NCBI GenBank assembly: GCA_037903475.1
Contig: JBAJFG010000384.1
Coordinates: 1,061,001-1,125,000, forward strand
DNA from: Ancylostoma caninum
Taxonomy: Eukaryota; Nematoda; Chromadorea; Rhabditida; Ancylostomatidae
Direction of reading: 5' to 3'
Length of the DNA: 64,000 nt
Below are positions 1-10,400 of this stretch, in pieces. Under the pieces are notes generated by a model. It was not told the DNA's origin. It searched no databases and saw only the letters and a list, made by a program, of their open reading frames with translations. Each line of letters opens with the position of its first letter. The stretch's first letter is position 1. Made by a program: the position numbers and the translations under genes.

Positions 1-15
1 GGGTTACCACTTCTA

Positions 16-1645
16 CAGTGGCGGCCACATATTCAGCACGCTGCCAGTTTTGCGCGCTCAACTGATGAGAATATAAAATCCGTATGTCAAGCTTGGAATG
101 AGCTATCAGGACAATACTCGAGAATGTGATGAAGCAAGGTGTTCTCTCTCTTGCTTCTACTCTCTTTCCCAAGAAATTGTTTCTCAATGGAGCTGCGCTC
201 AACCTTCGCATTAAGAGCTCAAAATGCAATACTTTTAGAAATGTCTTTATTTCTCTCCTACATAACTTAATCGAATTTTCATTTTATTTTCATGCACTCC
301 GGCTCCCAATTTTTCTCTGGCTTGTGCTAGTAACAAGCATTCAGGTAGTCACTGGAAAATTCCGACGCTTGCATTATTCTCGAGATGCAATAAAATGAAA
401 TTTTTGACAAATTTGACGGTTTGTTTCTGTCTGTGGCTCCAGCTGGTACGCAGAGCGCGGGAATAGCTCTTATAGCAAAATGTTGAGAAGAAGAGTGCTC
501 AATTTATTAGGTTGCCGGGAAATGATTGAGACACTTCACCAAAAATCCTTCCTTGTATTCCTCTCACGTGACCTGTCTCCATGGTATGTAAAAATGTGAT
601 ACCCTGCCCTCTGAGCATCTTCGCCATGACTATGTAAGGACGTGGGGCTGCGCCGTTTGTTATCTAGGAGCGAAAATGGACGAGCAACCAATTCGTGCGA
701 TTTTCTTTCACGAGCTCCTGCGGAGCGCCAATGCGAGCAAGAGGGATAGCGACATCATCATGACATTCGGACCGGGAATCGTCAGCAACGCAACCGTGAG
801 CCGTCGTTCGTAACGCTTCGTCTCAAGCGATATGTCCCCTCCAAGCCATTTTTCTATTTTGAGATCTCCTGAGCCTAAGTGCAGGATGTGTCCTACCAGA
901 GTTGCTGGTGAGCAACATGATGGGCAACATCAACATTTACAATAGTCAAATCAGAGCGATGACCGTGCTCTTGGGCAAACGAAGACATCAACGTATTCGA
1001 GGATGCGTTTTACTGTAGAAAACGCACCCCCAAATGGCTTTGTTAACTCATCGGCACTCGGAGGAGCAAGCACGGACCACTACCGCATACATACCACACT
1101 CGCCCAACATCGTGTTCTCTAAATAACACCTTGCCCGGGCGCTGAAGTCCTCTCTGGTTGAGCAGCATTTCGCCAACTTTGACGATTTTTGATCAGTGAC
1201 TGATGACTTCTTCGACCTGTATCAACATGATTACTGATCCCGCAAAGATGAAACTGTCCCCGATAGATGGCCCCAGGTGATGGATGTACATGATCATTAC
1301 AGCATTTCCTGAAGTTTTCTAATAGAAGAGAAAACGTTTGAAGGCTGCAAAGGATTCAGAGTGTCTCAATTATTTCCCGACAACCTAATAGATCACCATT
1401 TCGTTTCCCTCCACAGGTAGATACAAAACTTTTACACCTACCTTGGAAAAACCGACGAAATTGACATTTTATTTTTCAATCCAGCTCCAACTGATTCTGT
1501 GCTCGTGGTGAGCAACAGTAAGAAAGCCCCCTTAGAGCCTCAGCACACATTCGAACTTGGCTTCGATTGCTCATTTCAAGGCTGAGATATGCAGAAAATT
1601 CTTTGGCCTAAAATCGTGGGAGTGCTAAATATGTGGCCGCCACTG
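16..1645. repeat. Outer inverted repeat pair around the mariner element
   Basis: CAGTGGCGGCCACATATTC at 16-34 is repeated inverted at about 1625-1645. The CAGTGGCGG start is like the hAT ends seen at 4.9 kb. The 8-bp flanks (CACTTCTA and AATGTTGT) do not match, so insertion as a unit is not proven. The interior outside the mariner copy shows no coding potential. Confidence 0.45.
507..1388 (+). mobile_element. mariner element with decayed transposase
   Basis: The ends TTAGGTTGCCGGGAAAT (507) and its inverse ending at 1388 form 29-bp inverted repeats, flanked by TA on both sides (505-506, 1389-1390). Inside, 676-805 reads as a mariner N-terminal helix-turn-helix (starting MDEQPIRAIFFHELL) and ends at a stop. 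A segment near 1195-1290 resembles the transposase C-terminus. At 882 bp it is shorter than the usual 1.3 kb, so it is internally deleted and frameshifted. Confidence 0.75.
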
Positions 1646-2124
1646 AATGTTGTCCTTTCAGCAGTAAAGGTGTTCCTCTCCAAACGTCATTGTTATCCCT
1701 AGCCAATTGAGCCATATTTGATCCACGATTGAAGTCGAACGATAGTCGGTTGGGGGGGGGGGGGGAGGAGGGAGGTTCGATTTTGTTGACTTGGGGGGTA
1801 ACAATCCATGTTGTAGAAAACAAGGTAAAGCGAGAATTGAGAGATGAGGTTGCAGTGGTTGCAAAGAGCGAATCAAGAGCTACAAATTGGACTATGACAG
1901 CAAGGAAAGCAGGGTTCAAATCACCGAAATCGTGAAAAAAAAAACAAGTTGAAAAAAAAACGAACGAACTCATTCCCCAACCCAACACTTTATCTGTCCC
2001 TCGAGGCCCTCCCGCCAAAAAAAAATTTTTTTCGTAAGCAGTAGTCTTCAGAGGTCTGCAAGTGGTTCAGTTTTCTGTTTGCTCTCTAACCCTTGAATAC
2101 CTCCTCACACCCGCTTCTCATCCA

Positions 2125-2575
2125 GGTCAGAGAACACTAAGCCTCCTGTCGTCAGACGAACTCGCCACATGTCCTACCGATTTAGCAGACCAGAATGCCA
2201 GCCACAAGTCCACTGTCATATCTGTCATATCTATCTGTTACACAATATCTAGGAAGAATTATAGAGTTATGAAAAAAAACCGACGGAACTTTTGCATTAA
2301 TCTGATAGTGCAAATCCAGCTCTGTGAAATGTTATATAGTCTGGTGAAAACACGTCATCAATGCAGAGAGGTGGGCCAGTACACGGTATAGAGCAACTCA
2401 TGGTCCACTCTGTACTAGCGCTTACCTTATAAAAGCAAGACTGCGGCATACAGTATCCATTCGTCGCCCTTTGACGATCAACTGTTGTTGCTGTGACATT
2501 CTGCTCAGCTAAATCGATAGGACACATGGTGAGTTCGTCCGACGATTGGAGGATTAGTGTTGTCTGATCTTTATG
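2125..2575. repeat. Inverted pair of related ~75-bp exon-like segments
   Basis: About 2125-2205 (+) and 2575-2490 (-) share some 80% of bases and, translated, the same pattern TL.L.SSDEL..CP.DLA.QN. The minus copy continues to CMPQSCFYK followed by GTAAGC, a good donor. This could be two diverged exons of a cysteine-containing family or simply ends of an unknown repeat. No complete gene model could be built. Confidence 0.3.
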
Positions 2576-3231
2576 AGTTGATGAAACGGCGTAAGGAGGT
2601 CCTCGGTGGTTTACAATACAGCTGTGGAACTTACACGACTTTCAGGCTTCTGAAGACCCGGTTCAGCCGAAACGTAAGGCCAGAATAAAACGTAGCCTTA
2701 TCACAGCCTGCTTGATTTACTAAGCTTCTTATGTTAGTCGAAATTCAGACGAATTTCTTCATCTCCCGTGAGAGAAACTGCAAATACCTTGCGTTTAATA
2801 TGCTCCAGCCCCTCTGCTCTTCTAGCCTCCTGATGAAAACCGTTACGATAGGCACTTATCCAATCAAGGTTGTGCTACCGCGCATGTAAGCCGACACTCT
2901 TTCGCAAAGAAGGAGCAGTGATGTAATTCGATTCTCGAAGTCCGATCCAAGTTCGACAGGTTTTTTCGGCGAAGGCTGACCAAGCCGGACATTCTTCCGC
3001 CTCTGTTGGCAGCCCTCTCATGCGCACGCACAGCCATTCGGAATTCCTATTTCTTCTCATAACCAGGACACGAATTCTTGCTTATATTTTCTATTTTTGC
3101 GCCGAGTTTCTCCGTATTATACTTTTCCAGCCAGATATTTTGTACATACTTTTGTCTCCGGCGCACTGAATGATCGCTGATGAGAAATGCGGCCCACTTT
3201 AAGCCTCCAGAAACGACGACTTGTTTGAATC

Positions 3232-3642
3232 CTAGACCAGAAAATTGCAATTAAACAACCTGGTTGAAGGATGAAAAGACTCGCTCAGTTTTATGATCCT
3301 ATTTAATTGCTTTTTACTCCATACAGTGTGCGTCAGAATTACTGATGCACCTAAAATCAGTCTGTACAAAAGGCCAGTTGCGAAAATGTTTCACAAATGC
3401 ATATAATAGAGCATATATAAAGCCCATGTCTTGTCGATCAGAATGAAAGCAGTCTTGTTCGCAGTAGGCTCCTTCCTTGCCAAAGCATTCACGAAGACCA
3501 CCACTGGGCGCATAGCCTTTGTGCCGCAACTTACTCAGGTCGACTTTGTTCCAGATCTTGGATAGATAAGGATTTGGGAGTTTGGTGTTTTTGTGGATTA
3601 TAGCGCAGCTCTTGCTCTGTAAGATACTTATTTAACGTCATC
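3232..3642 (-). CDS. Possible two-exon gene fragment, unrecognised
   Basis: On the minus strand a segment 3642-3535 lies between a strong acceptor (TTTAATTTGCAG) and a donor (GA|GTAAGT). It can be joined in frame to 3361-3232 (acceptor TTTTGTACAG, stop TAG). The products show no known motif, and open lengths of 36 and 42 codons can occur by chance. Upstream exons were not found. Confidence 0.18.
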
Positions 3643-4333
3643 CTGCAAATTAAAACACGGCTCAGAGGAAGCCAATCCTCTGCCAGTTCGAAGTCCTTCA
3701 CGTATAATAGATTTTTGAAACTAGGTCTGTACCACTTTCGTCTCTCGCGCACGAGCCAAGCCTTTCCTGTTACCTTCCTTTCCTATGTACCTGTGGATTC
3801 GCTCTGTGACGAAAACTGAGATAAGAGGAAAAATGAGCCCTCAGAAGCTTGCCTGAATGAAAAACAAGGAATGAAGAATAAACTAGTAAGACATAGTAGA
3901 TGTATTTAATTTGCTGGAACACGAAAAGATTTGCGAACAAGGAAAAGTCTTCATGTGTCGCTTGGAAACAAAGACCTGCCCTACTTCCCATAGGAGTAGC
4001 AAGTTCCTGTAGGGTTAACCTTTTTAGAGCATGGAACAAAAATGGACGAACTTTAGTTACGGCGGATTCGGCCATATTCCCTCTTTGCATCTTCGTGGCT
4101 GTTTTTAGGCGAAGAAAGCGCACTTTGAACAGGAGTGAATTTCTTGTGTTCGCTAAGACATGGCCTTTACATTGGATACGCAAATGTAGGGTTCTCCCGC
4201 ATGTTGTCTCTTTTACAGTATAAATTCACTGCGACAATAGTCATGACGCGCCTTGTACTCACCACAAACTTCAGTTCATCGAAACGAGTAAGTTTATTCG
4301 CAGAGGGTTACTTTAGTCACCGATTATTTACAG

Positions 4334-4432
4334 ATGCAGATCTTGCTCTCTTTTCTCACTCTCCTCAGCGCAGCAACGATGGCAGTGAAGCTCAGCAAAT
4401 GCCGAAACACCGACATGAATTGCGCCGTCTGG
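4334..4432 (+). CDS. Exon 1: signal peptide and first half of ShKT domain
   Basis: The ATG at 4334 follows TTTACAG directly, a good nematode splice acceptor, so spliced-leader trans-splicing just before the start is possible. The exon encodes MQILLSFLTLLSAATMA, a typical signal peptide, then C-x6-C-x2-W (C23, C30, W33), the N-terminal half of an ShKT domain. The donor is TGG|GTAGGT at 4433, phase 0. Reading through the donor gives a stop after about 20 codons without the missing cysteines, which favours splicing. The overlapping longer ORF in another frame (4135-4440) is a shadow. Confidence 0.7.
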
Positions 4433-7400
4433 GTAGGTGATGGTTACACAGCTGTATTTATAAGTAGTCTTATCAAAGAAACTTCTTCATCATGACGTTC
4501 TGAGACGACAAAACGCAGCCTCGACATATTCCTGATAAGAGGCAAGACGAACCACTCCAGGAAAACGTTTCACAATCACGCCTTCCTTTCCTTCGTATGG
4601 TGGGGATTGGCCGGATTTTGATGTGGGTGGAAGGTGGAGGGGTATTTGAAGTCGCTGAATCGCACCCTAACCAATCAAGCATTCGATTCCGGAACAATCA
4701 TCCTGTGTGGATAATCTACAGTTCAAGTCCGCATTTGCGTTTCCGCCTTGCAGCTTTAGCCTGAAACAGAAAATCCCAGCAAATTCTCACTTGGATGCGC
4801 TTTTCAAGTATGTGTGTAGGCATAAACGGTTTTCACATGTACAGCTCACTTCCCGCGAATCATTTGATCACACCACACATATCCGATCGATGCTTCGCGC
4901 CTCCATTTCTGTTCTTATACCTACACTTCAGTGGCGGAAGCAGGGGGGGGCGCCCTCCCCCCCGAGAATGGGTCGGCAAATTTTTGAAATTACATTACAA
5001 TACAAATAAAAATCTTGTATTATGAACTCTACACTGTGTTGAGCCTGACCAGGTTGTCAGTGGATATATTTATTTATTGTTTCGCTTGACGTTTCGACGT
5101 GACCGTCGTCTTGTACGGAACATGTTCAAGACGGCAAGGAAAGTGTGCACTGGCGATGATGAGGGCTACGAATCGCTAAAGTTGGCCTCACAAATAGCGA
5201 GCAGCAATGGGTACTCGGTATTACATCGTTCACATAAACATTCTGTGAACCGTAACCGCAATCAAAATGGAAACAGACTTCCACCTTGTCTACCCTTCAT
5301 TTCAGATGACGTTAGCGCGGCTGTTCAGAAATGCATCTTCCGAGCTCAACTACAGAACGATTTTGTATTGGTGAACATACCTAATGACAATATCAAAAAG
5401 CAGTTAGTTCGGAACAGGCTCTACGATAAACAATGTATACCAGAGCACTGCGTTGTATGCCCGCACGGAAGGGGAGGTGACTGTGCAAAAGTTGGAGTCA
5501 TATACCCAATTGAATGCTTAGATTGCAACGCGCTATGTATTGGGGAGACCAGCAGGACGCTTTCCGTGCGCATTAAGGAGCATTTGGCGAGTAAAGGGTG
5601 TAGAAGTCTAGTGTCGCCGCTTGGTAAGCACAGGAAAGAAGCGCACGGCTGGAATGATTTCGCTGTCAAATGTAAGATCCTGGCACGCGAAGATGAGATA
5701 TCGGCTAGGATAGCGCTTGAAGCCTTCTGGATTACTGTAAAAGAACCAGAAATGAATAGCAAGAATGAGTGTTTATAAATAACAAGTGACTTTCTGCTCT
5801 ACATATCCTTATGTGAGCTGTAGACCGTACACAACATTGAATGTGGACGTGGTGTGTCTCTCACTCGTCTGCAACGGTCACAACAGGTGCGGACTTTCCC
5901 GCAGAAACGGTGGATATAGGGTGGGTCTTTCGCCCTGAGAGTTTTCGAGGTAGTAAGCTGGGGAAAAAGTTGAAACTAGCAGAGTGGAGGGGGAGACGTT
6001 TGGCGGTCTAGAACACAGATAAAAAACTGCGAGCCACTTTTAGGCCCTCGAAGACGACGGTCATGTCGAAACGTTAGGCGAAACAATAAATAAATATATC
6101 CACTAACAACCTGGTCAGGCTCAACACAGTATAGAGTTCATATCGCAGAATGTCCAGGTTCAGAGAAGAAAGGACATAGAGTATAATCTTGTATTAGTTT
6201 AGTTTTAATTGTTTATTTTTATTATTATTTTTAATATAATTTTTATTTATTGTCTATTATTATAATTAATATTTTTATTAATTTTATTTTCCATCTGGGT
6301 CCCCAAAGCTTCGGAGACCCCACTTTTTTCCCACGCCCCCCCCCCGCCCACTTTCTGCGTCCACCACTGCTACACTTCTACTTCGAATTACGAAGAAGCA
6401 CGTGATTCAAATGCAACACCCACTGAAATCCTAGGATCTGCTGCGTAGAAAATTCGGAAATCTGGAACTCTATGCTAAAAGGGGTGTGTCCTGTGTAATC
6501 GCTTGCTTGCGAATCAGAAAAGTGCGTAGGCCACAAACAATCAACCAATCACTTGATGGAGCCCACGAGTATCAAGGTGTTCTCGTTCAGTCGCTCGGAA
6601 AGCAGCGTCTCATTTTCATAGATTTCTCGCGTGTTTCCCGTCATCTCACCATTAAATATGTGTTCTACGTCCTTCAAAACCACTAGAAGATTTCCGCGCT
6701 GTTGTTTTCAAGTGCAAACAAAAATGGCAACCGTTTGATGGGTTGTGTGGAATGAGGACTCAATCTCTCACTCCCAGTACAGTAGTATGTATAGCAGTAG
6801 CGACGGATCTGCGGTTCAGAACAGTATGATCATAAAAATACTTTTTGCGCAGAAGGGGAACAAGCATTCCAGAGTGGAATTCATGGACGAATAACTAGGT
6901 GAATGGAGGTTAACAAACTAACTTTGGTGTTTTGCGTCTTCTGACTTTACATACTCTCTTGGGTAACCACTTAGGGTAGCTATCGTTTCACGAAACGTCG
7001 CCCTTATTACTATTATTACTGGCATCCTTTCTGGGTTTTTCATCCCCACTATCAATAGCAGACCTTCCCGCATTCACATGCATGTTGTATTTAGCTCTGA
7101 GTATTGTGTCGGCTCCTAGTCTACTAGCCTCCTAAACGTCGCACATTTCTCTTGATTGCAACTTAGATCGCATCGAACCGGTCAACATGCGACGAGCCGG
7201 GTCTAGTGATGGAGCACTGTCCGCGAATGTGTCAGGCCTGTGGGGAGAGAGTAGATCCTGGTATGCGCTTCTAGTCTGCTTTCATTGCGATATACATACA
7301 TTGGAGACGAAAGTTGACTTGAATAAGGGTTTTCAAGAGCACATCATAATCACCTTTCTTATTCAGCTTACGATGTGAGGCGGCTGCCCAAGGAACTGAA

Positions 7401-10400
7401 GTCTGTGGCCTGGCTGGTAGGAAGGTAAAATGAGTTGGAGCTAATTTTTCTTTGTTTTAATGTACATTAGTTACATAAGTGAACTAAGATGTGCATTCAA
7501 CCATGGAATTTCGGAGTTTTGTTTGCAGGTGGAGGTCTGAGTTTGGCGGCAAGGCCTTTTTCCCCACTATTCCGAAATTCACTTATGGGGAACAGATAGA
7601 CATCTCGATCAGTGACATCACCAGGAGAGTAAAACCGTCCCTGAACTACACGTGAGTTACTTGGACTTCTAGATTTGTTGACAGCTTGTCGTCCATGTGC
7701 TTCAGTGCTTTTGCGTGGGACATCAGCGTGCCCGAGACTGAGTTGGTCGAGATACACAGCGAAAACGGCTACATAAGTGTGAACCATGACGAGAAGGCAG
7801 ATGTGGACATCATCTCTCTGACGACAGCAATGAGCAATGGTAAAACTTTTTCGCACACTAATGGAATAGTCTGCAAGCTCTGGTAGCTTGTCTGTGGTGG
7901 ACATTTATTCGTGTACGTCTGATGAGCATTTACACCTCCAGCATGAGATGTTTCCACGCCACTCACTCCAGTAGAAAAGTAGATGTCCAAGTGTATGGGG
8001 CATTCAGAAAACAGTGAATGTTGCTGGATCCAGACTGAAAGTGAGTAGTGCGTTTATGCAGTGCGTTCTCAAACACGCTCAATATTGATTCAAAAGACCG
8101 TGTCTCAAAGGCGATTTATACTGTGGTGAGTGCGTCAGACGCACGCATCCATTTGCCAAGGATTTTCCATGAAGACAGATAGACGCAGCATGCACATTCT
8201 CAACCAAAGGATGGAGTGAACGGCGAGGCTGTGAACGCGTAGAGCTGAGCTGTCTCAGCTATTCGACTCGCCCTATCCTTCATCATATGGATACACGCGT
8301 ATCAGACTTAGTAAAAATTGCACTGCATTCAAGATTCATCTACCAGTACTCACTGACTGTTGAATGGATAGTACCCGAGCGCTGCGCTGTGTTCCACCCT
8401 CCCCGGCCTTCACTCATTCACCTTGAGGGTGTTTGGCTTGGGGAGAAGGGTGTTGGGGACAACTTATGTTTACGTTTAGGCTTAGCCTAAGCTCAAACTC
8501 ATGCATAGATTTGTGTCGAGGCTCAGGATAGGGCTTGAGCTTACCAGCCTAGCTCATGGGATGATGCCTACTAACAAACTATCAAATTATAGGGTGCCTT
8601 CCCTACCCCCAGCCCACCTCCGCCTTCCCTACCCCCCCCCCACCCCCGTCTCAACTTCTCTTTCGTGGCATGAGCCCTCTCCGAACACTTAGCTCTTGAG
8701 CGCGCTTTGTCGGAGCCTTGCACTTTGTTGAACTTGCTAGTGAATATCCGAGCATGATTCGCAAAAAGGCCACAGTCATTTTAGCGCTTTATTAATTACC
8801 TAGTATCAAACCTGGCCTATCTCGTTGGAGAAGAAAAGTGAAACACTGGTTTTCTGTGTTGTGTGACACGCTCTTGCACGTGCGGGTAGTAGGTGGCCGA
8901 TAACCGAATGAGCCCCATTTGAAACCGTACTCTGATGTTCATTGACGATACATTTGGCGAGGTTTGTTTGGCAACCTCGAAAACGAGCTTGCCATCTAGC
9001 TAGGCAAACAAAGCCCGCCAAATGTATTGCCAAACAAGAAGCCCCGTAAAATATATCGCCATGCAAACCCCGTCAAATGTATCGCCACGCAAACCTCGCC
9101 AAATGTACCGTCAAACAAAAGGGTTATCAACCGCGCAAAAATTCGACATCATCAGGAATCGTACCATGATATCAATCTTAGGAGTCCGCTGCCTTACCAG
9201 CTGAGCCATCCGGACGACACCGCCGATGGTTGAGTCTCCAGCTAAGAATGAAATGAACGCCTTATCGGAACACCCGTAAAATGTATCGTCATGCAAACCT
9301 TGCCATTTGTATCGCCAAGCAAAGCTAGTCAAATGTATCGCCAACAGATTCTCTTGCCAAATGTATAGCCAAACACCCGTAAAATGTATCGTCAACAGAT
9401 TCTCTTGCCAAATGTATCGTCAAACAGGCTCTTCACTTATTCTCCCGTAAATCATATTGCCAAACAAAATTTTATACCGTAAATCATATCGTCAAACAAA
9501 TTCTCTTGCCAAATGTATCGTCAATGAACATCAGAGTAGAAAGATAGATCAGCCGAGATGTGAGGGATGCGTTAGCACAACGCGGCACGGTCCACGTTGC
9601 CTGCGGATGTGTTGTGATGTGAAGGTTCAGCGACATCGGTACGACCGCAAGGGTGGATGAAGTGAAAGCGCGATCCAAAATTACCGCGCCCTTCGGTTGT
9701 ATTCGTTATCAAGCGATACACATCTGACAAGATCATGGTTCGCCAGTGTTAATTCTTCATGTGACCGCTGAAACAGAGAGTACACCTGATAGGTTGCTGG
9801 AAGGGCAGCCTTTTCATGTTGTGGGGATTAACTCCATACTCCATAAGCGTCCCAGAATCTTTTCCACAATCCCTGGAATGTCTCTTTTCCTTCACTATGC
9901 CCTTAAGTACCTACATAAAAGAACCGGAAAACTTTATTCAACAATTATTGTACCGCATGCAAGCCAATTGAAATTTCCCCTAAAGGAGTCATATTCTTAC
10001 AAGCCGCTTGTGGATCCTTGATGCCTTGTGGCGCAGGCGAATACTGCACCACAAATTTGTCGTTTCTTGGTGCTGCTTTCTGAAAAGATGACGTTACTTC
10101 GCTACTAGTTAGCGAGCAGAGACTCACGAATACCGTTCGTGTGATCTCTATGTTCAGCTTTGCGCCAGCATTCACGAAGCCATAGACGTTTTTGAACCTA
10201 TAATCCTTGTTGTTCGTGCTTTTGATCTTGTAGACAAGATCGGTCATCCCGGTATTAGTCAGCGTGAACTGCACACATCCGCCGTCCGCTTCGAATACCA
10301 CTGAATGAGTCGATCCAACCAAAGCCATACTACCGGTAAATAAATGAGGAACCCCACTGCAGAAAGGGCTTAAATATGCTGCTACTCGTTGATAGCGGGC

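Larger units (their letters stand above)
1646..4333. other. Region upstream of exon 1; weak exon-like segments only
   Basis: Contains a 14-base poly-G run (about 1752-1766), a diverged inverted pair (2125-2200 versus 2490-2575), and several overlapping short ORFs on both strands. None shows a family I recognise. Any promoter of the ShKT-nitrobindin gene should be here, but no clear TATA or initiator could be fixed because trans-splicing is likely. Confidence 0.4.
4929..6369. mobile_element. hAT-type MITE carrying a nested Penelope-like insertion
   Basis: The ends are CAGTGGCGGAAGCAG at 4929 and CTGCGTCCACCACTG ending at 6369, inverted with one or two mismatches. They are flanked by an exact 8-bp duplication CTACACTT (4921-4928 and 6370-6377), which is the hAT signature. 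Without the 1.17-kb nested insertion the element is about 270 bp, with poly-G/C next to the ends and an AT-rich core. A relative lies at 20144-20393. Confidence 0.85.

Noticed and set aside
1836..1925. Possible tRNA-like sequence with GGGTTCAAATC
   Set aside because: The A-box match is poor and no stem pairs; only a B-box-like word remains.
1608..2018. 136-codon minus-strand ORF with proline run
   Set aside because: The proline run is the poly-G tract; no motif, overlaps a TIR end.
7529..7599. Reading exon 4 directly after exon 2 (phase 1, stop at 7597)
   Set aside because: Formally possible, but exon 3 (7367-7424) has better splice signals, fits phase, and yields the nitrobindin motif instead of a random tail.
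8930..9536. Possible CRISPR-like array (regular ~25-bp repeats)
   Set aside because: Eukaryotic context, diverged repeats without unique spacers of constant length, TA-flanked inverted ends; it is a MITE.
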